NCBI GenBank assembly: GCA_946478645.1
Contig: CAMLCW010000233.1
Span: forward strand, 1-8,342
Direction of reading: 5' to 3'
Source: an uncultured Variovorax sp.
GTDB lineage: Bacteria; Pseudomonadota; Gammaproteobacteria; Burkholderiales; Burkholderiaceae
DNA: 8,342 nucleotides
Below are positions 1 to 6,033 of the stretch, one piece after another. The stretch's first letter is position 1. Every line of letters begins with the position of its first letter. A program made the translations under genes and the position numbers. Under the pieces are notes generated by a model. It worked only from the letters and a program-made list of their open reading frames with translations. It was not told where the DNA came from and made no database searches.

Positions 1-687
1 CTCGCCGACGCGGCCGAAGCCTTCGAGTCCGAAGCGCAGGTGCGCGTGGTGGTCATGCGCGGCGCCGGCGGCCGGTCGTTCGCGGCCGGCGCCGACATCT
101 CCGAGTTCGAGCAGTTCCGCGCCAATGCCGAGCAGAAGGCGGCCTACGGCAAGGTTGCCGCGCGCGGGCAGGGCGGGCTCGCACGGCTCAGCAAGCCGCT
201 CATCGCGATGATCGAAGGCTTCTGCATCGGCGGCGGCCTGGCGCTGGCGCTGACCGCCGACGTCCGCATCGCGAGCGCGGGCTCGCGCTTCGGCATTCCT
301 GCGGCGAAGCTCGGGCTCGGCTACGAGTACGCCGGCATCGCGGCGCTGGCGCGGCTGGTGGGGCCTTCGGCCGCGAAGGACATTCTGTTCAGCGCGCGCT
401 TCCTCGAGGCCGATGAAGCGCAGCGCATCGGCCTGGTCAACATGATCGCGGCCGACGGGCCGCAACTGCTCGAGCAGGTCCGCGCCTATGCGGCGGGCAT
501 CGCGCGCAATGCGCCGCTCACGGTGCATGCGGCCAAGGCCGCGGTGCGCGCCTTCGAGGGCTACTCGGCCACGCCCGAGGCTGATGCGATCGAAGCGCTG
601 GTGGACCGCTGCTTCGACAGCGAGGACTACCGCGAAGGTCGCCGCGCCTTCATGGAAAAGCGAACACCGGTTTTCAAAGGACGATGA
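1..687 (+). CDS. Enoyl-CoA hydratase/isomerase family protein (crotonase fold), 5'-truncated by window edge
   Basis: The frame is open from base 1, so the start codon lies upstream and roughly the first 30-40 residues are missing; a GTG at 40 is internal and not a credible start. Crotonase-fold landmarks are clear. The oxyanion-hole segment SFAAGADI is followed by a second CoA-binding loop, IEGFCIGGGLALAL, and the C-terminal EGRRAFMEKRTPVFKGR matches the usual family tail (EG..AF.EKR.P.F). These proteins act on acyl-CoA thioesters in the cytoplasm, in fatty or aromatic acid degradation. Oddly, the two positions corresponding to the catalytic glutamates of rat mitochondrial crotonase (Glu144 and Glu164) are both alanine (codons at 241-243 and 301-303, exactly 20 codons apart as expected). 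Plain hydratase chemistry is therefore doubtful, and isomerase, decarboxylase or another crotonase activity is possible. The stop lies four bases before the next gene, another crotonase, so the two are probably one operon. Family assignment is firm; the reaction is not. Confidence 0.85.
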   Translation, partial: LADAAEAFESEAQVRVVVMRGAGGRSFAAGADISEFEQFRANAEQKAAYGKVAARGQGGLARLSKPLIAMIEGFCIGGGLALALTADVRIASAGSRFGIPAAKLGLGYEYAGIAALARLVGPSAAKDILFSARFLEADEAQRIGLVNMIAADGPQLLEQVRAYAAGIARNAPLTVHAAKAAVRAFEGYSATPEADAIEALVDRCFDSEDYREGRRAFMEKRTPVFKGR

Positions 688-691
688 AGCG

Positions 692-1438
692 ATGGGCATT
701 CCCGAACTCACGATCGACGGCGCCGTGGCGCGCATCACACTGCGGCGCCCCGAACAGGCCAACCGCCTCGAGCCCGATGACCTTGTGGCCATCGCCGCGC
801 ACATCGCGGCGGTGAACGCCCGGCCCGAGGTGCTGGTGCTCGCGCTGCAGGCCGAAGGAAAGTACTTCTGCAGCGGCTACGACATCGGGCGCATCGGTGC
901 CTCGCGCGACGTCGCCTTCGACGAAGTGGTGAACGCACTCGAAGACGCGCGGCCCGTGACGCTCGCGCTGCTGCAGGGCAGCGTCTACGGCGGCGCCACC
1001 GACTTCGCGCTGGCCTGCGACTTCCGGCTCGGCGTGGCGGGCATCGACATGTTCATGCCGGCCGCGCGGCTCGGGCTGCACTTCTATGGCCGCGGCCTGG
1101 AACGCTACGTGACGCGGCTCGGCCTCGACAACGCCAAGCGGCTGTTCCTCACGGCCGAGCGCATCGGCGCCGACGAGATGAAGGCCATCGGGTTCCTGAC
1201 CCACCTGGTGCCGGCGGCCGAACTCGCGGCGGCTGGGCAGCGCCTGATCGACACGCTCTCGGCGATGGCGCCGATGCCGCTCGTCGGCATGAAGAAGCAC
1301 TTGAACCGCATCGCGCACGGCCGGCTCGATGCCGATGACCTCCAGCGCGACATGGCGCGTGCCGCGGCCTCGTCCGACCTGCGCGAAGGCCAGCGCGCCT
1401 GGGCCGAGAAGCGCGCGCCGCGCTTTACGGGCGCGTAG
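692..1438 (+). CDS. Enoyl-CoA hydratase/isomerase family protein (second crotonase paralogue)
   Basis: This is a complete 248-residue protein, near the usual 250-260 of single-domain crotonases. The ATG at 692 was chosen because it begins the conserved first strand (IPELTIDGAVARITLRRPE) and follows an AAAGGA-like ribosome site about 11 bases upstream; the open frame continues upstream only as a shadow of the previous gene. Oxyanion-hole elements are KYFCSGYDIG (about residues 58-67) and the loop YGGATDFALACDF (about 100-112). The crotonase Glu144 position is Asp104 and the Glu164 position is Ala124. The C-terminal EGQRAWAEKRAPRFTG is typical of the family. The protein is a paralogue of its upstream neighbour, diverged through the catalytic loop, and they may form a mixed complex or act on successive CoA intermediates (inference). 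Its 3' end overlaps the convergent transporter gene by 14 bases. The family is clear, but substrate and reaction are unknown. Confidence 0.85.
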   Translation: MGIPELTIDGAVARITLRRPEQANRLEPDDLVAIAAHIAAVNARPEVLVLALQAEGKYFCSGYDIGRIGASRDVAFDEVVNALEDARPVTLALLQGSVYGGATDFALACDFRLGVAGIDMFMPAARLGLHFYGRGLERYVTRLGLDNAKRLFLTAERIGADEMKAIGFLTHLVPAAELAAAGQRLIDTLSAMAPMPLVGMKKHLNRIAHGRLDADDLQRDMARAAASSDLREGQRAWAEKRAPRFTGA

Positions 1439-3146
1439 CTTCGCCGCCCGGCGCGGCCGGGCCGGTGAGCGCCGCGAGCGCCTCGCTGTCGGTGCGGTAG
1501 CTGAACAGCATCGGCCCCGGCGCGAGCAGGCCGGCGCGCTCGAGCACCTGCATCGCGGGCAGCTTCAGGCCGCTCAGGTGCAGGCGCACACCTTTCGCTT
1601 CGAGCATGCGGCGGATCGAGCCGAACACTTCGGCGCCCGTGATGTCGATGCGGTTGATCGGCTGGGCGAACAGGCACACGTCGGTCAGCTCTGGCCGCTC
1701 GGCCAGCGCGACGGTCAGGGTGCGCTCGAGGGTGGAAGCGCTCGCGAAGTCGAGCTCGGCGTCCATGCGCAGCGCGTAGAGCTGCGGCGCCAGCGGCGGC
1801 AGCTTCCAGAGCTGGCGGTCGCGCAGGCTGCCGTCGGGATGCAGCCCCACCTCGATGATGCGCGGATGCAGGTGGCGGTACATGTAGTGCGCCAGGCTCG
1901 CGAGCAGCCCGCCCAGCACGCCCCAGTAGATGCTCGGCGCGGTGGCGATGGTGAGCACGAAGGTGCCGAAGGAGATGCCGGCCTCGATGCGCGAGACGCG
2001 CCACAGCGCCACGAAGCTCGCGGGCTTGACCAGCCCGAGGATGGCCGTGACCACCACCGCCGCCAGCACCGCCTGCGGCACGTGGTAGAGCAGCGGCATC
2101 AGCCAGAGCAGCGCGCCGGCCACCACCACCACGCTGAACAGCGTGGCCCAGCCGGTCTGCGCGCCGGCATAGAGCGTGATCGCCGAGCGCGAGAACGACG
2201 AGCTGGTCGGGAACGCGCCCGTGAAGCCCGAGGCGAGCTTGGCGAGGCCTTGGCCGATCAGGTCCTGGTTCTCGTTCCACAGCGTGCCCGCGCGCGCGTT
2301 GTCGACCTTGGCGCTCGAGGCGGTCTCGAGAAAGCTCACGAGCGTGATCATCAGCGCCGGCAGCACCAGCGCACTGAAGGTGCTCAAGGGCAGCAGGCCC
2401 GGCCAGTAGAAGGAGGGCAGGCCCGAAGGCAGGCTGCCGACCACGGCGCCGCCGCGCAGCGCGTAGTCGATGGTCCAGCTGATGGCCGCCGCACCCGCGA
2501 CCAGCGCCATCGTGGTCGGGAAACGCGGCACCAGCCGCTTGCCGAGCCACAGCACCGCGATGCCGCCGAGGCCGAAGGCGATCGCCACCAGGTCGGGCGG
2601 CGGCCCGCCCTGCAGCACCTGGGGCAGCGCGCGCCCGGTGTAGCCGAACAGGGCCGGGAACTGCGAGACGGCGATCAGCACCGCCGCCCCCTGCGTGAAG
2701 CCGATCAGCACCGGCGAGTTGACCAGCCGCAGCAGCCAGCCGAAGCGCCCGATGCCCAGCACGATCTGGATCGCGCCCGACATCAGCGTGAGCCACACCG
2801 CCATCGCGACCCATTCCGCACTGGCGGGCACCGCGAGCGGCGCGAGCGAAGCGCCGACCAACAGGCTCGTGAGCGCCGTGGGCCCCACCGACAGCCGTTG
2901 CGACGAACTGAAGATCACCGCGATGAGCGCGGGGAACAGCGCGGCGTACACGCCGGTGACCAGCGGCATGCCCGCGAGCGCCGCATAGGCCACGCCTTGC
3001 GGAAGCACCATCAACGCCACCGTGATGCCGGCCATGGCCTCGTTGCGCAGCAGCGCCGCGGAAGGGCGCGGCCAGGCAAGGCAGGGAACCCAGCGTGCAA
3101 GGCGCTGGCGCAGGGAAGACGAGGAGGGAGTGGCTGCCGGATTCAT
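1425..3146 (-). CDS. SulP/SLC26-family anion transporter with C-terminal STAS domain
   Basis: This 573-residue inner-membrane protein is of normal length for bacterial SulP proteins. After a short polar N-terminus (about 1-35), the first membrane segments carry the family's characteristic run AGITVALMVLPQGVAYAALA, then PLVTGVYAALFPALIAVIF and the SVGPTA motif. Many further hydrophobic helices extend to about residue 430. A cytoplasmic STAS domain occupies about 453-555 (LYALRMDAEL to VLERAGLL), including the INRIDITGAEVF segment equivalent to the anti-sigma-antagonist loop. Family members carry sulfate, bicarbonate, or C4-dicarboxylates (as E. coli DauA), often with H+ or Na+; the substrate here cannot be read from sequence. 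There is no sulfate-assimilation or carbonic anhydrase gene next to it. The ATG at 3146 is the first reasonable start, with a weak ribosome site. The DUF2501 gene lies 52 bases upstream on the same strand, so co-transcription is possible. Its 3' end overlaps the convergent crotonase gene. Confidence 0.9.
   Translation of the reverse strand: MNPAATPSSSSLRQRLARWVPCLAWPRPSAALLRNEAMAGITVALMVLPQGVAYAALAGMPLVTGVYAALFPALIAVIFSSSQRLSVGPTALTSLLVGASLAPLAVPASAEWVAMAVWLTLMSGAIQIVLGIGRFGWLLRLVNSPVLIGFTQGAAVLIAVSQFPALFGYTGRALPQVLQGGPPPDLVAIAFGLGGIAVLWLGKRLVPRFPTTMALVAGAAAISWTIDYALRGGAVVGSLPSGLPSFYWPGLLPLSTFSALVLPALMITLVSFLETASSAKVDNARAGTLWNENQDLIGQGLAKLASGFTGAFPTSSSFSRSAITLYAGAQTGWATLFSVVVVAGALLWLMPLLYHVPQAVLAAVVVTAILGLVKPASFVALWRVSRIEAGISFGTFVLTIATAPSIYWGVLGGLLASLAHYMYRHLHPRIIEVGLHPDGSLRDRQLWKLPPLAPQLYALRMDAELDFASASTLERTLTVALAERPELTDVCLFAQPINRIDITGAEVFGSIRRMLEAKGVRLHLSGLKLPAMQVLERAGLLAPGPMLFSYRTDSEALAALTGPAAPGGEATRP
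1446..1462. terminator. Candidate hairpin downstream of the crotonase pair, inside the transporter's 3' coding end
   Basis: A perfect six-base inverted repeat (GCCCGG, five-base loop, CCGGGC) begins seven bases after the stop of the second crotonase gene. The position suits a transcription terminator for the + strand operon, but no T-run follows, and the sequence is also coding for the last residues of the SulP protein. In DNA this GC-rich, such repeats arise often by chance. Confidence 0.25.
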
Positions 3147-3158
3147 GAATGGTGATGG

Positions 3159-3178
3159 GCCGCGGAAACTCGCGCGGC
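3159..3178. other. Hairpin in the DUF2501-sulP spacer
   Basis: Six-base perfect arms (GCCGCG and CGCGGC) flank an eight-base loop in the 52-base gap between the DUF2501 stop and the transporter start on the - strand. It could be a weak terminator for DUF2501 or a structure in the transporter's leader. It has no T-run and it ends about 13 bases before the transporter ATG. Low confidence, given the GC content. Confidence 0.2.
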
Positions 3179-3198
3179 GTCGAGGCTGGCTGCGGGTG

Positions 3199-3627
3199 TC
3201 AGATCAGGGAGCTCGCGTTCTCGAGCACGTAGTCGCAGGCCTTTTCCTTCAACTTGGACGAGAGCCCCTTGACGTTCAGCGTGTTGCCGTCGCCGCCGCT
3301 CAGCAGCCCCTTGGCGCCGTTCGCGAAGCCGGTCTCCTGCTGCTTCTGGCCGGTGATCTTGGCCAGGAGCTTGTCCTTGACCGAGGCGGCGTCGTTGCCG
3401 AGGTAGTTGTTCTTGACGCAGTACTGCAGCACGCCGGCTGCGTTGCCCATGGTGCTCTGGCCGATGGCGGGCATCTGGAAGCCCAGGTTCTCGCCGAGTG
3501 CGGCGGCGCCCCCGCCGGAGCCGGAGCCCATCTGGTTCTTGAGCTTGTCGAGCAGGTCGGATTGGGCCGAGGCCGAGGCGCCGGCGGCCGCCAGCACGAT
3601 GCAGATCAGCAAGGAGCGATGGCGCAT
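3199..3627 (-). CDS. DUF2501 domain-containing secreted protein (YjjA-like)
   Basis: This is a 142-residue protein resembling the DUF2501 family, whose E. coli member is YjjA (function unknown). The start at 3627 gives a convincing Sec signal peptide: MRHRS, a hydrophobic core (about 6-16), and a likely signal peptidase site at ASA|Q, about residue 21. A GGGAG ribosome site lies nine bases upstream. The open frame continues upstream but only into spacer and the next gene. The mature part has a glycine/serine-rich linker (about 34-43), then GFQMPAIG, a YCVKNNYLG motif and a C-terminal KLKEKACDYVLENASSLI. The two mature cysteines (about Cys70 and Cys131) could form a periplasmic disulfide (inference). 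It probably acts in the periplasm or outside the cell. Upstream, 70 bases separate it from the ketoacyl synthase gene. Family call is from recalled motifs and is fairly secure; the role is unknown. Confidence 0.75.
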   Translation of the reverse strand: MRHRSLLICIVLAAAGASASAQSDLLDKLKNQMGSGSGGGAAALGENLGFQMPAIGQSTMGNAAGVLQYCVKNNYLGNDAASVKDKLLAKITGQKQQETGFANGAKGLLSGGDGNTLNVKGLSSKLKEKACDYVLENASSLI

Positions 3628-3639
3628 GGTGACGAACTC

Positions 3640-3688
3640 CCGTCGGTAGGGGTGGATGAAGAAGCCATCGTCAGCATACCCCCGACGG
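3640..3688. promoter_or_regulatory. Inverted repeat upstream of DUF2501, overlapping its ribosome site
   Basis: The arms CCGTCGG (3640-3646) and CCGACGG (3682-3688) are perfectly complementary over seven bases. Pairing can continue after a two-base bulge (GGG at 3649-3651 with CCC at 3679-3681). The structure spans most of the 70-base spacer between the ketoacyl synthase stop and the DUF2501 start. The inner edge shares two bases with the GGGAG ribosome site of DUF2501. It could terminate the upstream operon, mask the ribosome site, or be a protein-binding site. No T-run is present. Confidence 0.3.
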
Positions 3689-3697
3689 AAGCACGGC

Positions 3698-4906
3698 TCA
3701 TGCGCGGCGAAAGAGCAGCACCGAATTCGTGCCGCCGAAGGCGAAGGAGTTGCTGATCGCTGCCTCGAGGCCTGGCGCGTCCGCATCGTTCGGCGCCACG
3801 AGGTTCAGGCTGCAGGCCGGATCGACGGCGCTGCAGTTCGCATTCGGCGGCAACTGCCGGCGGTGCAGCGCGAGCACCGTGACCACGGCCTCGATGGCGC
3901 CGGCGGCGCCGAGCATGTGGCCGTGCAGCGCCTTGGTGGAACTCACGCGCAGGCGGTCGAGCTCGCTGCCCCAGACCTCGGCCAGCGCGTTGCGCTCGAC
4001 CACGTCGCCGATGCGCGTGGCGGTGCCGTGGGCGTTGCAGTAGCCCACGTCGCGCGGCGCGAGGCCGGCCTGGCGCAGGGCCTGGCGCAGCGCGCGCGCC
4101 TGGCCCTGCGTGTCGGGCTTGGTGAGATGGGTGGCATCGCTGCTCAGGCCCCAGCCGGCCAGCGTGGCATAGCTGCGGGCGCCGCGGCGGCGGGCACGTT
4201 CGGCGGATTCGAGCACCAGGAAGGCCGCGCCCTCGCCGAGCGCGAATCCGCTGCGGTCGCTTGCGAAGGGCCGCACCGCGCCGGCGGCTTCGCCCGGGGC
4301 GAAGGTGGCCAGCGTCTGCATCGCCTGCCAGGCCAGCACCACGCCGGGCACGATCAGCGCCTCGCTGCCGCCCGCGATCGCGATGTCGACTTCGCCGCGC
4401 TGCACCGCCTTGGCGGCCTCCGCGATGGCGACCGACGACGATGCGCAGGCGACCGAATAGGTCAGCACCGGGCCCTGCACGCCGTTGCGCATGGCGACGT
4501 GCGCCGCGGGCGCATTGGGCATGAAGGCGGGGATGGTGAGCGGTGGCACGCGCGTGCCGCCGCGGTAGGCGGCCTCGAGCGCGGCCGCACCGCCCATGCC
4601 GCAGCCGGCATAGACGCCGACGCGCTCGGGATCGGTGTCGGCGTGGTCGAAGCCGGCGTCGCTCAGGGCGAGGTCGGCGGCGGCCACCGCGAGCTGGCTC
4701 ACGCGGTCGACGCCCGCGAGCTGCAGCTTGGTGAACCAGCGCGTCTCGTCGAAAGCCACGGTCGCCGCGGCGGCGGGCTTGGGCAGTTCGGGAAAGACGG
4801 GCTGGACGGCCGAACGGCCGTCGAGCAGGGCCTGGAAGAGTGCGTCGGGCGCGCAGCCGTGCGGCGCCATGACGCCGAGCCCGGTGACGCTGACCTCGTG
4901 GCTCAC
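3698..4906 (-). CDS. Beta-ketoacyl-ACP synthase, FabF/KAS II-like
   Basis: This 402-residue thiolase-fold condensing enzyme joins an acyl chain on the active-site cysteine with malonyl-ACP, releasing CO2. The full Cys-His-His triad is present: Cys154 in VACASSS, His293 in CNAHGTATRIGD, and His330 in LHGHMLGAAGA. Spacings are 139 and 37 residues, essentially those of E. coli FabF. The glycine-rich C-terminal SNSFAFGGTNSVLLF is also intact. It is therefore a complete KAS and not a chain-length-factor type, which would lack the cysteine. The start is GTG at 4906, overlapping the ACP stop as GTGA; it begins the conserved SVTGLGVMAPHG strand. That overlap implies translational coupling with the ACP next door, its probable partner. 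It is unlikely to be the housekeeping fabF, since no fabD, fabG or fabH lies nearby. The product may be a specialised acyl chain for a lipid or secondary metabolite (inference). Confidence 0.9.
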   Translation of the reverse strand: MSHEVSVTGLGVMAPHGCAPDALFQALLDGRSAVQPVFPELPKPAAAATVAFDETRWFTKLQLAGVDRVSQLAVAAADLALSDAGFDHADTDPERVGVYAGCGMGGAAALEAAYRGGTRVPPLTIPAFMPNAPAAHVAMRNGVQGPVLTYSVACASSSVAIAEAAKAVQRGEVDIAIAGGSEALIVPGVVLAWQAMQTLATFAPGEAAGAVRPFASDRSGFALGEGAAFLVLESAERARRRGARSYATLAGWGLSSDATHLTKPDTQGQARALRQALRQAGLAPRDVGYCNAHGTATRIGDVVERNALAEVWGSELDRLRVSSTKALHGHMLGAAGAIEAVVTVLALHRRQLPPNANCSAVDPACSLNLVAPNDADAPGLEAAISNSFAFGGTNSVLLFRRA

Positions 4907-5145
4907 GCGACCTTGGCGGCCCTGACCTTGTCGACCAGCAGCGCGAGTTCGCCCAGCGTGTCGATGTTCGCGTCGTCGTCGGGCATGGTGATGCCGAAAT
5001 GGTCTTCGATGGCGAACAGGAATTCGGCCAGGGCCAGCGAGTCGAGCCCGCCTGTTTCGCGCATGGATGCGTCGGGGTCGAGCTTCGACGGTTCGATACC
5101 GTACTTCTCGTGGATCAGGTCCTGCAATTCCTTCAGCGAACTCAT
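4903..5145 (-). CDS. Acyl carrier protein
   Basis: This is an 80-residue acidic carrier protein of standard ACP length. The phosphopantetheine attachment site is Ser36 in the motif GGLDSLALAEF, following helix I (about 3-15, LKELQDLIHEKYGI) and the loop SKLDPDASMRETGG. Helix II continues through FLFAIEDHFGI, with helix III in the DDDANIDTLGELALLVDKV segment. After modification by a phosphopantetheinyl transferase (none seen here) it would carry acyl chains as thioesters in the cytoplasm. It differs from housekeeping AcpP (which usually reads GADSLDTVELVM), which supports a specialised role. The ATG at 5145 has only a weak ribosome site. Its stop overlaps the ketoacyl synthase start by four bases, so the two are almost surely a working pair. 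The PAP2 gene ends 93 bases upstream on the same strand. Confidence 0.9.
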   Translation of the reverse strand: MSSLKELQDLIHEKYGIEPSKLDPDASMRETGGLDSLALAEFLFAIEDHFGITMPDDDANIDTLGELALLVDKVRAAKVA

Positions 5146-5191
5146 CGTGCGATGCCTGTTGTCGTGTGCCGGCCGCTCGTCGATCGTGCCA

Positions 5192-5229
5192 GCGCGAGGT
5201 GCGCCACGGGATCGACCCCTTCCTCGCGC
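5192..5229. other. Eight-base inverted repeat in the PAP2-ACP spacer
   Basis: Perfect arms GCGCGAGG (5192-5199) and CCTCGCGC (5222-5229) flank a 22-base loop in the 93-base non-coding gap between the PAP2 stop and the ACP start. On the transcribed strand the stem begins about ten bases after the PAP2 stop. It may be a partial terminator, a processing or stabilising structure separating PAP2 from ACP-KAS expression, or an operator. There is no T-run. It is the longest perfect repeat noticed in the gaps of this window. Confidence 0.3.
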
Positions 5230-5238
5230 GGCATGTGG

Positions 5239-5955
5239 TCAGTGGGTGCCAATGATATCCGCTCCGACCGGCACGGCGCTTGGGGCCGCGCGCCCCGGCC
5301 GCCAGCGCATCGAAGGGTAGGCGAAGGCGATGCCGAGCAGCGCGCCGGCCAGCGCGTCGAGCACCACGTGCTGCTTGACCGCCAGCGTCGAATACGCGAT
5401 GGCTGCGAACCAGAGCCAGTTGGCCACGCGAAAGCCCACCGGCGTACGCGTCTCGCGCAGCACGTGGTCGAGGCGGATGGCCGTGAAGATCGCCACCGCG
5501 ACGTGCATCGAGGGGCAGGCGTTGCCCGCGGCGTCCACCCCTTGCAGCATCGCGAAGCCCGGGTAGCCCGACACGTCGATGGTGAGCGGCGGGATCTGCG
5601 TCGGCCACAGGTAGAACAGCCCCAGGCCCGTGAGGCACAGCGCGCCGATCCAGAGCCCGTACACCAGCAGCTCGCGGAAGTTCGGCTGCAGCCCCGGCGC
5701 GAAGCCCACGTAGAACCAGAGCGACAGGTACGCGCCGAGCGCGTAGGGCTGGAACGGGATCAGGTGGTCGAGCGCGGTGAGCGGCATCACCGTGACCGGG
5801 AACGCCGGATTGCGCAGCAGATGGAAGTAGCCGATGAAGAAGAGCCAGGTGAAAGCCGTCGTGCCGATCGCCTTGAGCCAGAAGAGGCGGCGCATGCGTG
5901 CGCCGATGTCGGCGGTCCAGGTGAGGGGGCGATGCGGTCGGGAAGAGGGCGCCAT
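5239..5955 (-). CDS. PAP2-superfamily integral membrane phosphatase/phosphotransferase
   Basis: This is a 238-residue multi-pass membrane protein with about six hydrophobic helices (from about residue 27 onward). PAP2 landmarks are CPSMH (147-151; His151 as acid/base) and the third motif STLAVKQHVVLDALAGALLG (about 189-208), with His196 as nucleophile and Asp200. The standard arginine of the SR-x5-H-x3-D form is replaced, and no clear K-x6-RP first motif is seen; instead there is FYLWPTQIPPL (114-123). This pattern resembles the PAP2 branch that includes inositol phosphorylceramide synthases more than PgpB-type phosphatases. Such enzymes remove or transfer phosphate-bearing head groups on lipids at the membrane. 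The start at 5955 has no clear ribosome site; ATG at 5895 (Met21), just before the first hydrophobic helix, is an alternative. It is first in a same-strand series with ACP and KAS, suggesting a lipid product (inference). Substrate unknown. Confidence 0.8.
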   Translation of the reverse strand: MAPSSRPHRPLTWTADIGARMRRLFWLKAIGTTAFTWLFFIGYFHLLRNPAFPVTVMPLTALDHLIPFQPYALGAYLSLWFYVGFAPGLQPNFRELLVYGLWIGALCLTGLGLFYLWPTQIPPLTIDVSGYPGFAMLQGVDAAGNACPSMHVAVAIFTAIRLDHVLRETRTPVGFRVANWLWFAAIAYSTLAVKQHVVLDALAGALLGIAFAYPSMRWRPGRAAPSAVPVGADIIGTH

Positions 5956-5974
5956 GGGCAGGTCGGTGGTGCGT

Positions 5975-5991
5975 GGTTTCGTCTTGAAACC
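5975..5991. promoter_or_regulatory. Inverted repeat upstream of the PAP2 gene
   Basis: A perfect six-base repeat (GGTTTC, five-base spacer, GAAACC) lies 20-36 bases upstream of the PAP2 start, in the 78-base gap after the AraC gene. Being less GC-rich than its surroundings, it is less likely to be a composition artefact than other repeats here. It could be an operator or a leader hairpin for the PAP2-ACP-KAS genes. I could not place convincing -35/-10 boxes around it. Confidence 0.3.
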
Positions 5992-6017
5992 CGCCGATCT
6001 TGCCAGAGCGGCATGAC

Positions 6018-6032
6018 GGCGCCGCCGGCGCC
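6018..6032. terminator. Candidate GC hairpin just after the AraC-family gene
   Basis: The arms GGCGCC/GGCGCC pair across a three-base loop, beginning one base past the stop of the - strand AraC-family gene. The position fits a terminator isolating the regulator from the PAP2 gene 78 bases on. No T-run follows and GGCGCC is common in GC-rich DNA, so the call is tentative. Confidence 0.25.
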
Positions 6033-6033
6033 C

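Noticed and set aside
1105..2814. A second - strand frame of about 570 codons overlapping the transporter
   Set aside because: It is an off-frame shadow of the SulP gene; the in-frame product has clear membrane helices and a STAS domain.
1329..3155. A long + strand open frame antisense to the SulP transporter
   Set aside because: Its translation is dominated by Arg, Gln, His and Ala with no recognisable domain; it mirrors the transporter's codon bias.
3628..3786. An extended N-terminus for the DUF2501 gene
   Set aside because: The extension overlaps the ketoacyl synthase gene and would bury the signal peptide. Met at 3627 has a GGGAG site and starts a good signal sequence.
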